Shown here piece by piece: positions 33,350 to 43,304 of a stretch of DNA of 64,000 bases. Made by a program: the position numbers and the translations under genes. Where the stretch lies: the NCBI RefSeq assembly GCF_027744825.2, contig NC_071349.1, positions 4,278,001 to 4,342,000 on the forward strand, written 5' to 3'. This stretch comes from Synchiropus splendidus. Taxonomy: Eukaryota; Chordata; Actinopteri; Syngnathiformes; Callionymidae. The notes below the pieces were generated by a model that did no database searches, was not told the origin of the DNA, and saw only the letters and a list, made by a program, of their open reading frames with translations. Each line of letters opens with the position of its first letter. Position 1 is the first letter of the stretch.

Positions 33350-33960
33350 GAGTCAGGCATAATGCCTGTTGTCACACCGCTGTTTACCCCTTTTTTAAGT
33401 ATTTCCTGAGTAAGTAAAATTGCATCGTTGAAAACTCACACAGGGTGTAAAATTAAATAGACTGATTCAACAGAAACTCATATGAGTTGAATAGCTGTGT
33501 TTTTTGAACTCATGCTGAAAACTAAAGTATTTCTTTCTTTTGTTTTATCCTTGTTCACTCAACCTTATTTTCTGAAAACTAAAAGTATTTCTTTCTTTTG
33601 TTTTATCCTTGTTCACTCAACCTTATTTTCTGAAAACTAAAAGTATTTCTTTCTTTTGTTCTATTCTGAAAACTAAAAGTATTTCTCAAACAAGTACAAA
33701 TTATCTGTTTAAACGCATTTTGAAAAAATGGTGCATGAGTTGGGTAGCTGTGTCGTTTGAACTATTAGTGAAGACTAAAAAGTGTTTTCTTTCTACTGTT
33801 TTATCTTGAAGAAATATTTCAAGAATGAAAAACTTCTTCATAAGATGTTAAATAACTTCTAAAATCTTTAAACCCGAAATAATATTGTAGCTACTAACGT
33901 GTTTTGATTATTTAGCCTACAATGCAGAAACAGTTCAAACACTGACTAATGCTGAAAACG
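33350..33960. repeat. Spacer with tandem about-59-bp repeat
   Basis: Contains two tandem copies of a unit with TTGTTCACTCAACCTTATTT next to the GTATTTCTTTC string (33540-33660). Homologous to 16860-17350 and 36930-37500. No coding sequence. Confidence 0.7.
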
Positions 33961-34184
33961 AAAAGTATTTCTTTCTTTTTGTTTTGGTATCTGGGGCGAT
34001 GTCCGCGGCTTGTCTGTGGTTGCTGGCTGTGCTGATGGTGTCGGCGACGGTGGCTGTGGAGGTGCGGATAGCCCAGATGCCGACGTCGAGTCTTCAGCAG
34101 GGAACGGTCCGGATAGTAGATCCAGAGGTACTGAGGAAACCGGCGTCGATGTCTCCCACAAAGGCCAAGACCCAGAGGGGAGAG
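33960..34184 (-). pseudogene. Proline-rich exon copy 11
   Basis: Frame intact. Bordered by the AAAAGTATTTC spacer, as in copy 2, and not by a CA run. Confidence 0.6.
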
Positions 34185-34354
34185 CTGAAACAGAATACCG
34201 ACAACAATACAAATGTAAATACAATCTAGAAGCAAGACCTCGGATAGCAGTTAATATGATATTAATATAAACAGAGTGTAAATGTAGGGATCTACTAAGG
34301 ATCAACATTTAAAGCGTAAAAACAAATAGTAAATCACTAGTGTATACTGTCATT

Positions 34355-35270
34355 AAACCACTTTACAATAAGTGAAATCACGACCTCTAGTGGACGCCGT
34401 CGTTAAAGCACATTATAATTAGTAAAATCACGACCTCTAGTGGCCGTCGTCGTTAAAGCACATTATAATTAGTAAAATCACGACCTCTAGCGGCCGCCGT
34501 CGTTAAACCACATTACAATTAGTAAAATCACGACCTCTAGTGGCCGCCGTCGTTAAAGCACATTACAGTTAGTAAAATCACGACCTCTAGTGGCCGCCGT
34601 CGTTAAAGCACATTACATTTAGTAAAATCACGACCTCTAGTGGCCGCCGTCGTTAAAGCACATAACAGTTAGTAAAATCACGACCTCTAGCGGCCGCCGT
34701 CGTTAAACCACATTACAGTTAGTAAAATCACGACCTCTAGTGGACGCCGTCGTTAAACCACATTTTATTTAGTAAAATCACGACCTCTAGTGGCCGCCGT
34801 CGTTAAAGCACATTACAATTAGTAAAATCACGACCTCTAGTGGGCGCCGTCGTTAAACCACATTACAGTTAGTAAAATCACGTCCTCTAGTGGCCGCCGT
34901 CGTTAAAGCACATTACAATTAGTAAAATCACGACCTCTAGCGGCCGCCGTCGTTAAACCACATTGCAGTTAGTAAAATCACGACCTCTAGCGGCCGGCGT
35001 CGTTAAAGCACATTACAGTTAGTAAAATCACGACCTCTAGCGGCCGCCGTCGTTAAAGCACATTACAATTAGTAAAATCACGACCTCTAGTGGCCACTGT
35101 CGTTAAAGCACATTACAGTTAGTAAAATCACGACCTCTAGTGGCCGCCGTCGTTAAAGCAAAGTGTAAAATAGTAATCCCGACCTCTAGTGGTCGCCATC
35201 GTTAAAGCATAGTGTGAAATAGTAATCGAGACCTCTAGTGTCCGTCGTCGTTAAAGCATAGTAGTAAAAT
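34355..35270. repeat. 50-bp minisatellite block 11
   Basis: About 18 units, slightly more diverged than blocks 4-9. Confidence 0.95.
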
Positions 35271-35418
35271 CACAATGACGCTTAGCAGCAACAGTTACTC
35301 AAACACCTTCAATAGTAAAATGACACTGTCTAAAAGCACATAACCGGAACATAGACAAACCGCATTACAGATAAAACACACACACACGCACACACACACG
35401 CACGCACGCACGCACGTA

Positions 35419-35459
<41 letters not shown>

Positions 35460-35464
<5 letters not shown>

Positions 35465-35977
35465 AGCGAACATACAACCATTCAACTGATACTGAACGGT
35501 AGAGATGTGTTGAAAAAAATTGAGATTCGTATCTTACCAAACGTTGGTGTTGGTGTTGGTGTTGAAGCGACAGGTAGAAGGTGTGGCGTGCTCGTTGTAT
35601 TTGTATCTGTTTTCATGTGAAAAAATAAATAAATAAATACAGCAGTGAAACGTAAACTATCACTCCAAAATGTTTTTTCCCACCTCCTATCAGCTGAGGC
35701 ATCTGGTGAGTTAAAGAATCAACGAGCGGGTGCCCTACTCCTTCGACCTCTGACTGATCGTCTGTTTTCATACGCACAGGCGTTGAATAAAACAAAAAAC
35801 ATAGGTAGTTAAATATAAAATACATCGACAGACTGTGGTTAAAATACTTTTTTTTTATTGAACTGAATGTTTTGCTCTCACCGTTGAACAGTTGGAGCGA
35901 CCCGTTCAATGAATGATCAGCATCCACAGGGTCCGGATGACTTCCCGGTCGTGTCTGATTTCCGGGTTCCGGGTGAT
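35460..35977 (-). pseudogene. Three-exon cassette copy 7
   Basis: Exons 35977-35882, 35761-35684 and 35606-35538. The last reads TNTTSTPHL where most copies read TKTTSTPHL. Confidence 0.6.
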
Positions 35978-35983
35978 CTTTTC

Positions 35984-35985
35984 AT

Positions 35986-36053
<68 letters not shown>
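35984..36053. repeat. (CA)n microsatellite
   Basis: About 70 bp of pure CA between the three-exon and upstream cassettes of the last unit. Confidence 0.95.
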
Positions 36054-36057
<4 letters not shown>

Positions 36058-36059
36058 GC

Positions 36060-36866
36060 ATGTATATACACTTAATAAATACCGCTATTCTTTACCTAGT
36101 TATCGTAATTATGATTAGAATCGCTGTCTCCTTCTCACCAATGACTCGCGCCGGTCCTGTCTTCCGTGCCGAATTATACCGTCGCTTACGGCTCAGAGAG
36201 CGTTGGTTACTCCCCTTCGGTCGATTTCCTGTACTCGGCCCCGGACGAACTCGTCCTCGCTGTCGATTATTATAATACACGGCGTGTTCTGAGCCTCGGT
36301 GCCGCTGTCTTGAAGACTCGCTCTCGGATTCACAGCCGACAGATCCGCACGGGCATCTCCGTCTTCAAAAGTTACACGCATTAACCGCTCAAGCTCCTCA
36401 GCGCCGATCAGCGTCTCCGGGAAGTTATTCGCGGAGGCGATAATATCTGAAAAATAGAAGTGCGGCTGTTGTAACACATAATAGAGATATTAACAACGAA
36501 TTATAAAACAATTCAATATTTTTACCAGTATCACTCTGCGTTAAATGAACGTCACACAGATGAGTGACGACGTCTGTCAATGAAAAGAGACATGGTACGT
36601 GATAAACATGGCGTAACGTTTTTATTATACTTATATATGTAAATGTAAATACATAGATACACATATATGTATATACTTATATGTATACTGTATAGATATA
36701 GATAGATGGATAGATCGACAGATAAATATTCACCTACGACGTGCAGAGGAAGAGGCATCCATGGGTAGTCTGGAGTCCTTTTGGAAAGGAGGATGAAGTT
36801 CTGGAAGGTCTGGTCAACAGCGAAGGTTACCCCGGAACTGATGTAAAATGTGGTCTGTTTCGGTGT
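36060..36866 (-). pseudogene. Upstream exon cassette copy 3
   Basis: Exons 36866-36734 (133 nt), 36573-36526 (48 nt) and 36446 downward. The third reads DIIASANNFPETLIG then CIIIIDSEDEF and stops at a TGA shared by the array copies. This is the most distal gene-S-like sequence. The repeated spacer ends near 37500 and the array stops there. Confidence 0.55.
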
Positions 36867-37499
36867 CTGAGAAAGAGTCAGGCATAATGCCTGTTGTCAC
36901 ACCGCTGTTTACCCCTTTTTTAAGTATTTCCTGAGGAAGTAAAATTGCATCGTTTCAAACTCACACAGGCTGTAAAATTAAATAGACTGATTCAACAGAA
37001 ACTCATATGAGTTGAATAGCTGTGTCATTTGAACTAATGCTGAAAACTAAAGTATTTCTTTCTTTTGTTTTATCCTTGTTCACTCAACCTTATTTTCTGA
37101 AAACTAAAAGTATTTCTTTCTTTTGTTTTATCCTTGTTCACTCAACCTTATTTTCTGAAAACTAAAAGTATTTCTTTCTTTTGTTCTATTCTGAAAACTA
37201 AAAGTATTTCTCAAACAAGTACAAATTATCTGTTTAAACGCATTTTGAAAAATGGTGCATGAGTTGGGTAGCTGCGTCGTTTGAACTATTAGTGAAGACT
37301 AAAAAGTGTTTTCTTTCTACTGTTTTATCTTTAAGAAATATTTCAAGAATGAAAAACTTCTTCATAAGATGTTAAATAACTTCTAAAATGTTTAAACCCG
37401 AAATAATATTGTAGCTACTAATGTGTTTTGATTATTTAGCCTGCAATGCAGAAACAGTTCAAACATTGACTAATGCTGAAAACTAAAAGTATTTCTTTC

Positions 37500-40400
37500 T
37501 TTTTGTTTTACCCCTTTTTTTTTTACCCACACCCCTAAGGTAATCCTCCCGGTGTCTCATCACACACCCACCCTCCCGCTGACCCTGCCTGACCCTTGCG
37601 TCTGTGAGGATGTAGCTGACCCCCACCCCCTGCATCACACAAGGGTGAAGCTACCCCTTGGACCTTCATTATTTTAATTTCCTGTTGATATAAAAATGGG
37701 GAGGGTAATTATTTTATTTTCTTTTTGATATAAAAAGGGGTGGGGTTTATTACTTCCGGAAGGGGAGGGTTTTATTACTCCCGGGGGACCATCAATCATA
37801 CAGATTTGACATATAGTGGTCTCCTTCATCTCTCTGTCTATTTATAGAATCCCAAATCAAAAAATGCAGAGGAAAACATGAACTCAGCGGCAGATGGTTC
37901 CTGTGAGCATGTTTACAAATCAGGTTTCAGCACAGTCTGAGGTGCAAGAGAGACAAAGGTTTCCCACCTCCCTGCCTGTTACCATCTGCAGCTCTCTGTA
38001 CTCTCTGGGCACCGAGCGAGCAACACGCGCCAAAACTGCACACATTAAAAACGCAGCTCAAGATTGCATGACGCTTATTGACTCAGTGCTTGAAACAGAC
38101 CCAACTCAAAGGAGGTTTCAGAACACAGTGATGGGCCCCGGTATGTTGTGTTTCATTTGAACGAAACAGTAAATAGAGCCGTGCTTGTTGTTCAGTATAA
38201 AATAAGGAAAGACAGTCCCCACGAAGTGGATTCAAGATCGTTGCCATTGCAATCACACACACAGTCAAAGAGCCTCTGGGAGCTTTTGAAGCCTCCAGGA
38301 ACATGCTGTCCTCTTCTCAACATTACACCAACAAAACAGCACAATGCTTTTCTGCGAGATTTCACTAAATAGCTTCACGATTGCTTTCATTGCTACTTCC
38401 TGCCACTGCATATGTTTGATTTCCCTTAAGTTTCTCAGATAAATGTCTCATAAATGTCACAAGATGCAGATCAGTCAATTCAGTCAATAGAAGCTGTGAA
38501 ATCCTACAGTATATTAACTTCCTGTCCACTTTTCCATGACCACCTGAACTTACTCCCAGGTTGTCCCACGACTTTTGACTTCCATACTTAGCAAAGATGA
38601 CCACACAAAAATGCTACGCTGATTCGACATTAGCATCATGAATAATAACCGTTTTATAGCACAGTACCCTTGTAATGCTCTTTCGTGGCAACAGCTCTTA
38701 CACTTCTGTGTTCTCATAACTACGATCTACATATGTCTGTTATTAGCATTATCATTAGCATATTATAAACAGAATGTATAAACAAGGAAACCAAAGGGAA
38801 AATGTAAATTATGCACTAATAAAACATGTTTTTTGATTATACATTATTTAATTTTAAGTACATTATAACGGGTGATTCTTAATGTTCTGTACGTTATAAA
38901 TATTGGAGGGTCTTCATAAGAGGTATTATGGAAACCACTTGGGCATTAAGTCTTTAGCAGAGTCACACAGAGCTCATCTCTAGGGTTTAAAGGCGTCATG
39001 CATAACAATAGTGAATTATTATTCATGTTTTCAGGATATAGGGTCAAAAATGAGAAAAACATATGTCATCCAATTAAAAGGGGTAGGCTTCAAGAACCTG
39101 CACTTTGATTTAAAGAATCTTGTTTTAAATCTCTCTGCGTTCATGTGGCTGCACATTTCAATCCTTGATATGTAATGCATATGGCAGAATTGACAATAAA
39201 TCTACCTTTACCTTCACGCACGACTCTAGTCAAATCTGACCTTCAGAGGTGGAGAAATTTAAAAAGAAAAAAAAAAAAATCATTGATAAACTACAGCAAG
39301 TGATTTTGTTTGGAGTGGGAAGTCTCCTCGGGTCAGCAGATCGTTACTCCATAAGTGTAAATTCAAAACAGTTTTATTATTGAGCCTCTTATATTCATAA
39401 AATCTGCTGTCTTACTGATGTTTACCTTAGTCCAAACTGGAAATGTTTTCATGCTCATCCTCTATTAATGCTCCGGTATATTCCTCACTGCCTATGAAAA
39501 GACCTACCAATGTCAAGAATCCCAAGGTTACGTTCCATGCTATTAAAGTTTGCTCCCAATTTCAGAAGCGCTGTAAATATAATTCAGCGACTTGCTTAAT
39601 TTTCTCAGGTATATTTACTCAGAATTCTGGCCCAAAAAGAGAATCGTGTGTTTCCTCCCTCTTACTTGGAGAAATGCTTGTCACGCTCGTACAATAGTCT
39701 CTCAAAATAATATCAAATCATATATTTTGTCTAAAATTTAAAAAAAAAAAAAAAAACTTTCACAGGTTTCCTTCTCTACCTCCTGACTCAGCAACAATCT
39801 ACTCAGCCCTAGAAGAGAATTGTTTCTGAAATATATTAATGAGATTGAGGTCAAAAACGAGAGGAGCATACAACAGGGAATCAGGTTTTCAAATAGATAA
39901 AAGTTGGTGGGAGAAAACGGTCACTGAATTTCAGTAAGTTACATCATGCGCATGCCCGATCCTTATTCATTTCAAGGTCATATGTGGGGTCCCCTTCAGC
40001 AAAGATAAAAATAAACATTTCAATATTACTATTAATAGCTATGGGAGAAGGAAAACACGCCTAAAATTTCCCTTTATGCCTTTACCATCAATAAAATTTG
40101 TCAAACGCCTTGTTTTTCTGCGCTTAAATTGGCCGCAGATACAAAGATGGTGACGTGTGATCCAGTTACACCTGATTCAGCTGGACACTGGCAGTACATC
40201 TTCATTCACAGAAACACTGCTGTGACATCAAATATGAGCTGGACAGTGAGGCAGCTGCCAGGACAGCAACTCCAGCTGGACGGGTGAGATGTTTCTCCAA
40301 GGAAGTTATCGCTAAATTATTAATTATCCTGGCTCAGCATCGACCAAATGACCTGCTGATGATTGTCTAAATGCATCCACCAGTGCGGATGTTGGATGCG

Positions 40401-41000
40401 TTTATTCAGCAAGCTACAGTCAAGTTTAAAGGGCGTTTCTTTTCTCTTGTTTTTATTAAATGCAGTAATTTCAAGTGACGCCGAGGTCAAGCACCAGCAT
40501 GTTAGTGACGTGCAGGTGCAAAAGACGATGTGATTCATTCAATATATTTGAGGAGCAAAAAGGAATCTTAAAAAGTGAACGTGATCGGTTGCAAAACAAA
40601 TGGCAGGCATCCAAATATCCATGAGTCAATTCCAAGAAGTTGCTTAATTTTCCCAGGAATATTTACTCAGAATTCTGGCCCAAAAAGAGACAGATTCAAG
40701 ACAGATTCAAACAGATTCAAACCCTTAATTCGGATGCAGAGCCATTTGAGTCTCTGATAACTTTGTGAGACACTTTGCTTTGTTAGACACGATCAAAGAA
40801 AGTGAAAGGTTATTTTTGCCATAGTTTAGTCATGGTTTATTTGTTGTATAACTTCTCTGTGAATTACTTCACTCAGTGATGCTGCAATAGTGGCATGTCC
40901 GTCCGGAGAAGAAGAATGATCTTGTTTAATAGCTTTACATTCCTTGGATGAATGCAGACACTGACTATGTTGGAACGTGGCAATAGCTGGTGCAGAAACA
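37500..41000. other. Unrecognised sequence, possibly an intron of a host gene
   Basis: No convincing gene. At 37640-37760 there are two related GATATAAAAA(T/G)GGGG(A/T)GGG stretches that look TATA-box-like. The open frames at 37894-38160 and 38148-38372 are short, overlap and have no recognisable motif. Around 39140-39215 the string AATTGACAATAAATCTACC resembles the 3' tail of a SINE or LINE. I see no other structure except the short direct repeat listed separately. Confidence 0.4.
39590..40691 (+). repeat. Dispersed direct repeat of about 50 bp (39590-39642 and 40639-40691)
   Basis: TTGCTTAATTTTC(T/C)CAGG and TTTACTCAGAATTCTGGCCC occur at both places with the same spacing, ending in CAAAAAGAGA. 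Only the two ends are repeated; the 1 kb between is unrelated. This could be two remnants of one short interspersed element. Confidence 0.6.
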
Positions 41001-41012
41001 CACCTTGTTTAC

Positions 41013-41164
41013 CTGTGTGGATGCTGCGCTTCCTTTCACCCTGGTGCTGAGCTCATCCTGGCCGATCTGGCTGTGGTTGTGTCTGCTGTAGAGCAGTCTG
41101 AGAGGCACCGTGTCCTCCTTCCCCACCGACCTGCTTTCATCGCGGATATCCTTCCAGCTCGCCG
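41013..41164 (-). CDS. Single exon resembling the ADAM22/ADAM23-type prodomain
   Basis: On the minus strand a strong acceptor (TTCTCTCTGTGCAG) and donor (ACACAG|GTAAAC) enclose 152 nt. Its one open frame reads WKDIRDESRSVGKEDTVPL, then RLLYSRHNHSQIGQDELSTR, entering in phase 1 and leaving in phase 0. VPLRLLY followed by a D-L-S/D-T-R motif resembles the prodomain of ADAM22/ADAM23/ADAM11 membrane proteins. I recall that similarity only loosely. If correct, it is the one host exon in the window, and the flanking DNA would be its introns. Confidence 0.4.
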
Positions 41165-41369
41165 CTGCACAGAGAGAACCGGTAGTAACTGATTAAAAAA
41201 AAACATCGCCGTCTGAAAATCAATGCCGGTTGTTTTTCTCGCCGAACACCTATCATTTATCACGAAATGTATCACCAAGCTGTGAATAGTGACTCTGATA
41301 CAAACAAAGGCCTGTTTATCTGTAGAGGCGAGTTCTTTTTCGAGAAATATCACATTAGCATTCTGGCAG

Positions 41370-42730
41370 ATTTTGCCCTGCCGCCCATAAATCCACTCCA
41401 AATTGTGGGTTTTTTTAAATGACTTTATTGGCTTTTGATCACATTTCTAGCGACAAATATATCCCACATTGTAATATTATGTGCTTGTTTTATGTAAATA
41501 ACGCTTATTTTCTTTCGTTTGGACTGAGATAGTTTTGTGATTCCCTGTTAAATCGTAGTATTGTGACGTTTACCCTGCTGGCCATAAATCCACTCCAAAT
41601 TGCTGATTTTTTAAATGACTTTATTGGCTTTTGATCACATTTCTAGCGACAAATGTATCCCACGTTGTAATTTTATGTGCTTGTTTTATTCAAATAACGC
41701 TTATTTTCTTTCGTTTGGACCGAAACATGGTCGACATCCGTTCTATTTCGCTCTAAATTGTGAGATTTTAAAACAAAACCTTTTGTTGACTTTTGATCGC
41801 ATTTCTAGCGACAAATATATTCTATTTTGGGTCGGTTATCTGCGCGCACTGAAAAACGTGCAATAACTACGTTTGTTCACTTGGCATACCGTAATCCTTT
41901 GAATACTTTGCCTCAAAAATCCTTTCTCTCGTACGCGTCATTTCTCAATGGCTTTGTGAATGGCCTCTGGTCACGTGACTGATAGAACACAAAAACATGG
42001 CGGACACCCGTTCTAGTTTTGCTTTAAATTGTGAGATTTTAAAACAATTAAAAGCTATTGTTGCGTTTTGATCACATTTCTAGCGACAAATGTACGCCTT
42101 ACTTTCATTTTTTCCGCTCGTTTCATGTATATGACGCTTCGTTTTTTTCGTTTTGACCCAGATTATCTCGTAGGTCTCAATTCAATGTATTATTGTACAG
42201 CTGGCCAGTAATTCCGCAGCCAATTGCGGGGTTTTGTTGAGTTGTAATCACATGTAATGTACCTTTAATTTTTAAATATTATGTCATGAAAATGATATAA
42301 TATTTATTATCCGACTGGGGAAGGAAGTGGATGGCAGGAACTGACGTCACGGACCAAATACGTTATTTATTTATCATTGGTATCGAATACATTTCTACGC
42401 CAAATAGTATTATCGGATATTTAATTTATTATAAATCGTATCAACTGCATATAAAGTCTTTTGACAAGAAAGGAAGTTCCATGATTTATTCGTTTTGCTG
42501 AATCACGCTTCGTTCTCCGTCACTGACGTCAGCGGAAGCGCAAGCGGACCATTTCAAACCTCCCAAGCCATAGTTTCTATTTTTCATTCTGTTTAAATAT
42601 GTACACGTGATGTGGACGCCGACGTCTCTTTGGAGATGTGAATTTATGCTTTGGATGAATAATTCAATTATACAAACACGTTGGATTTTGACGTCATCAG
42701 TGGTCGACCAGAACAAAAACATGGCGGAAA
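41370..42730 (+). repeat. Left terminal inverted repeat of KDZ copy 1
   Basis: Inverted match to 52385-53950. Built from modules of about 200-280 bp, each with TTTCTAGCGACAAAT (41443, 41640, 41802, 42078), a TTATTTTCTTTCGTTTGGAC-type string and a CATAAATCCACTCC string. It also has a GTCACGTGAC palindrome (about 41971), AACATGGCGGACACCCG (about 41995) and two TGACGTCA sites (about 42523, 42689). It ends at the transposase promoter. Confidence 0.8.
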
Positions 42731-42740
42731 GTCATTCGGC
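42480..42740 (+). promoter_or_regulatory. Putative KDZ transposase promoter
   Basis: Inner end of the left inverted repeat. It holds two CRE-like palindromes (CTGACGTCAG, TTGACGTCATC), a CCAAT-like string and AACATGGCGG, the YY1-type motif often found at start sites, followed by a likely first non-coding exon with donor GAC|GTGAGT at 43080. Function inferred from motif content and position only. Confidence 0.45.
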
Positions 42741-43304
42741 TTGACTTCGGTAAAAACTCCTCTTCTTTTTTGTTTATCATCCTTTCGTCTATTTAGAGTC
42801 TGTCAGAGATTTTGTAGAATTGCAATACTGCGTTCGCTGTTGGTACTGTAGAAGCTTATTTTGTTCTCCGGGAGTTGCCATAGTTGGCAGGGGGGTGTTA
42901 TGTTGGACTGCGCGGGTTTTTGGGTCGTGTCTAACGGAGACTGAAGGCACGAATAATGTTGTTATCTTGCTGCACCAACGAACTTGGACCTTATTGACAG
43001 CTGTCCCCGCGGATTTACCAAATATAACCCTCGGCTACAATACTGCGGACACCAAAGACACGGAGCTGAATGATTTTGACGTGAGTAATGTTTTTATTCT
43101 ATTTCTTAATATTTGAATTTATTTAGTTTCTTTTTTGATAACCTTTCTCCGTGTCGATGGTTGTTAATATGGGGGTAACTTATCCGGTTTCCATTTCTTT
43201 TCTTTTCTTCTTGCTGATTTGCATAGTCACGCCCACTGTGTTTAAAATCAAGTGGCCACTGATAAATTGGTATTCAGGCTGTACTCACTCAACTGAGGAG
43301 CATC

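Larger units (their letters stand above)
13245..37500 (-). repeat. Gene S exon macrosatellite (about 24 kb composite tandem array)
   Basis: Composite array built from four module types: the proline-rich exon (11 copies), the 50-bp minisatellite (11 blocks), a three-exon cassette (7 copies) and an upstream exon cassette (3 copies). Spacing between successive proline-rich exons is about 3.8, 1.5, 1.3, 2.0, 1.9, 1.0, 2.1, 1.9, 1.1 and 3.7 kb, so units are short, medium or long by which modules they hold. Units are nearly identical, pointing to recent amplification or homogenisation. All exon modules lie on the minus strand in the order of the master gene. Confidence 0.85.

Noticed and set aside
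17735..35270. Regular 50-bp repeats resembling a CRISPR array
   Set aside because: The whole 50-bp unit is repeated with no unique spacers, in a eukaryotic context with introns and no cas genes. It is a minisatellite.
40977..41192. Plus-strand 71-codon frame
   Set aside because: Antisense of the ADAM-like exon, which has proper splice sites on the minus strand.
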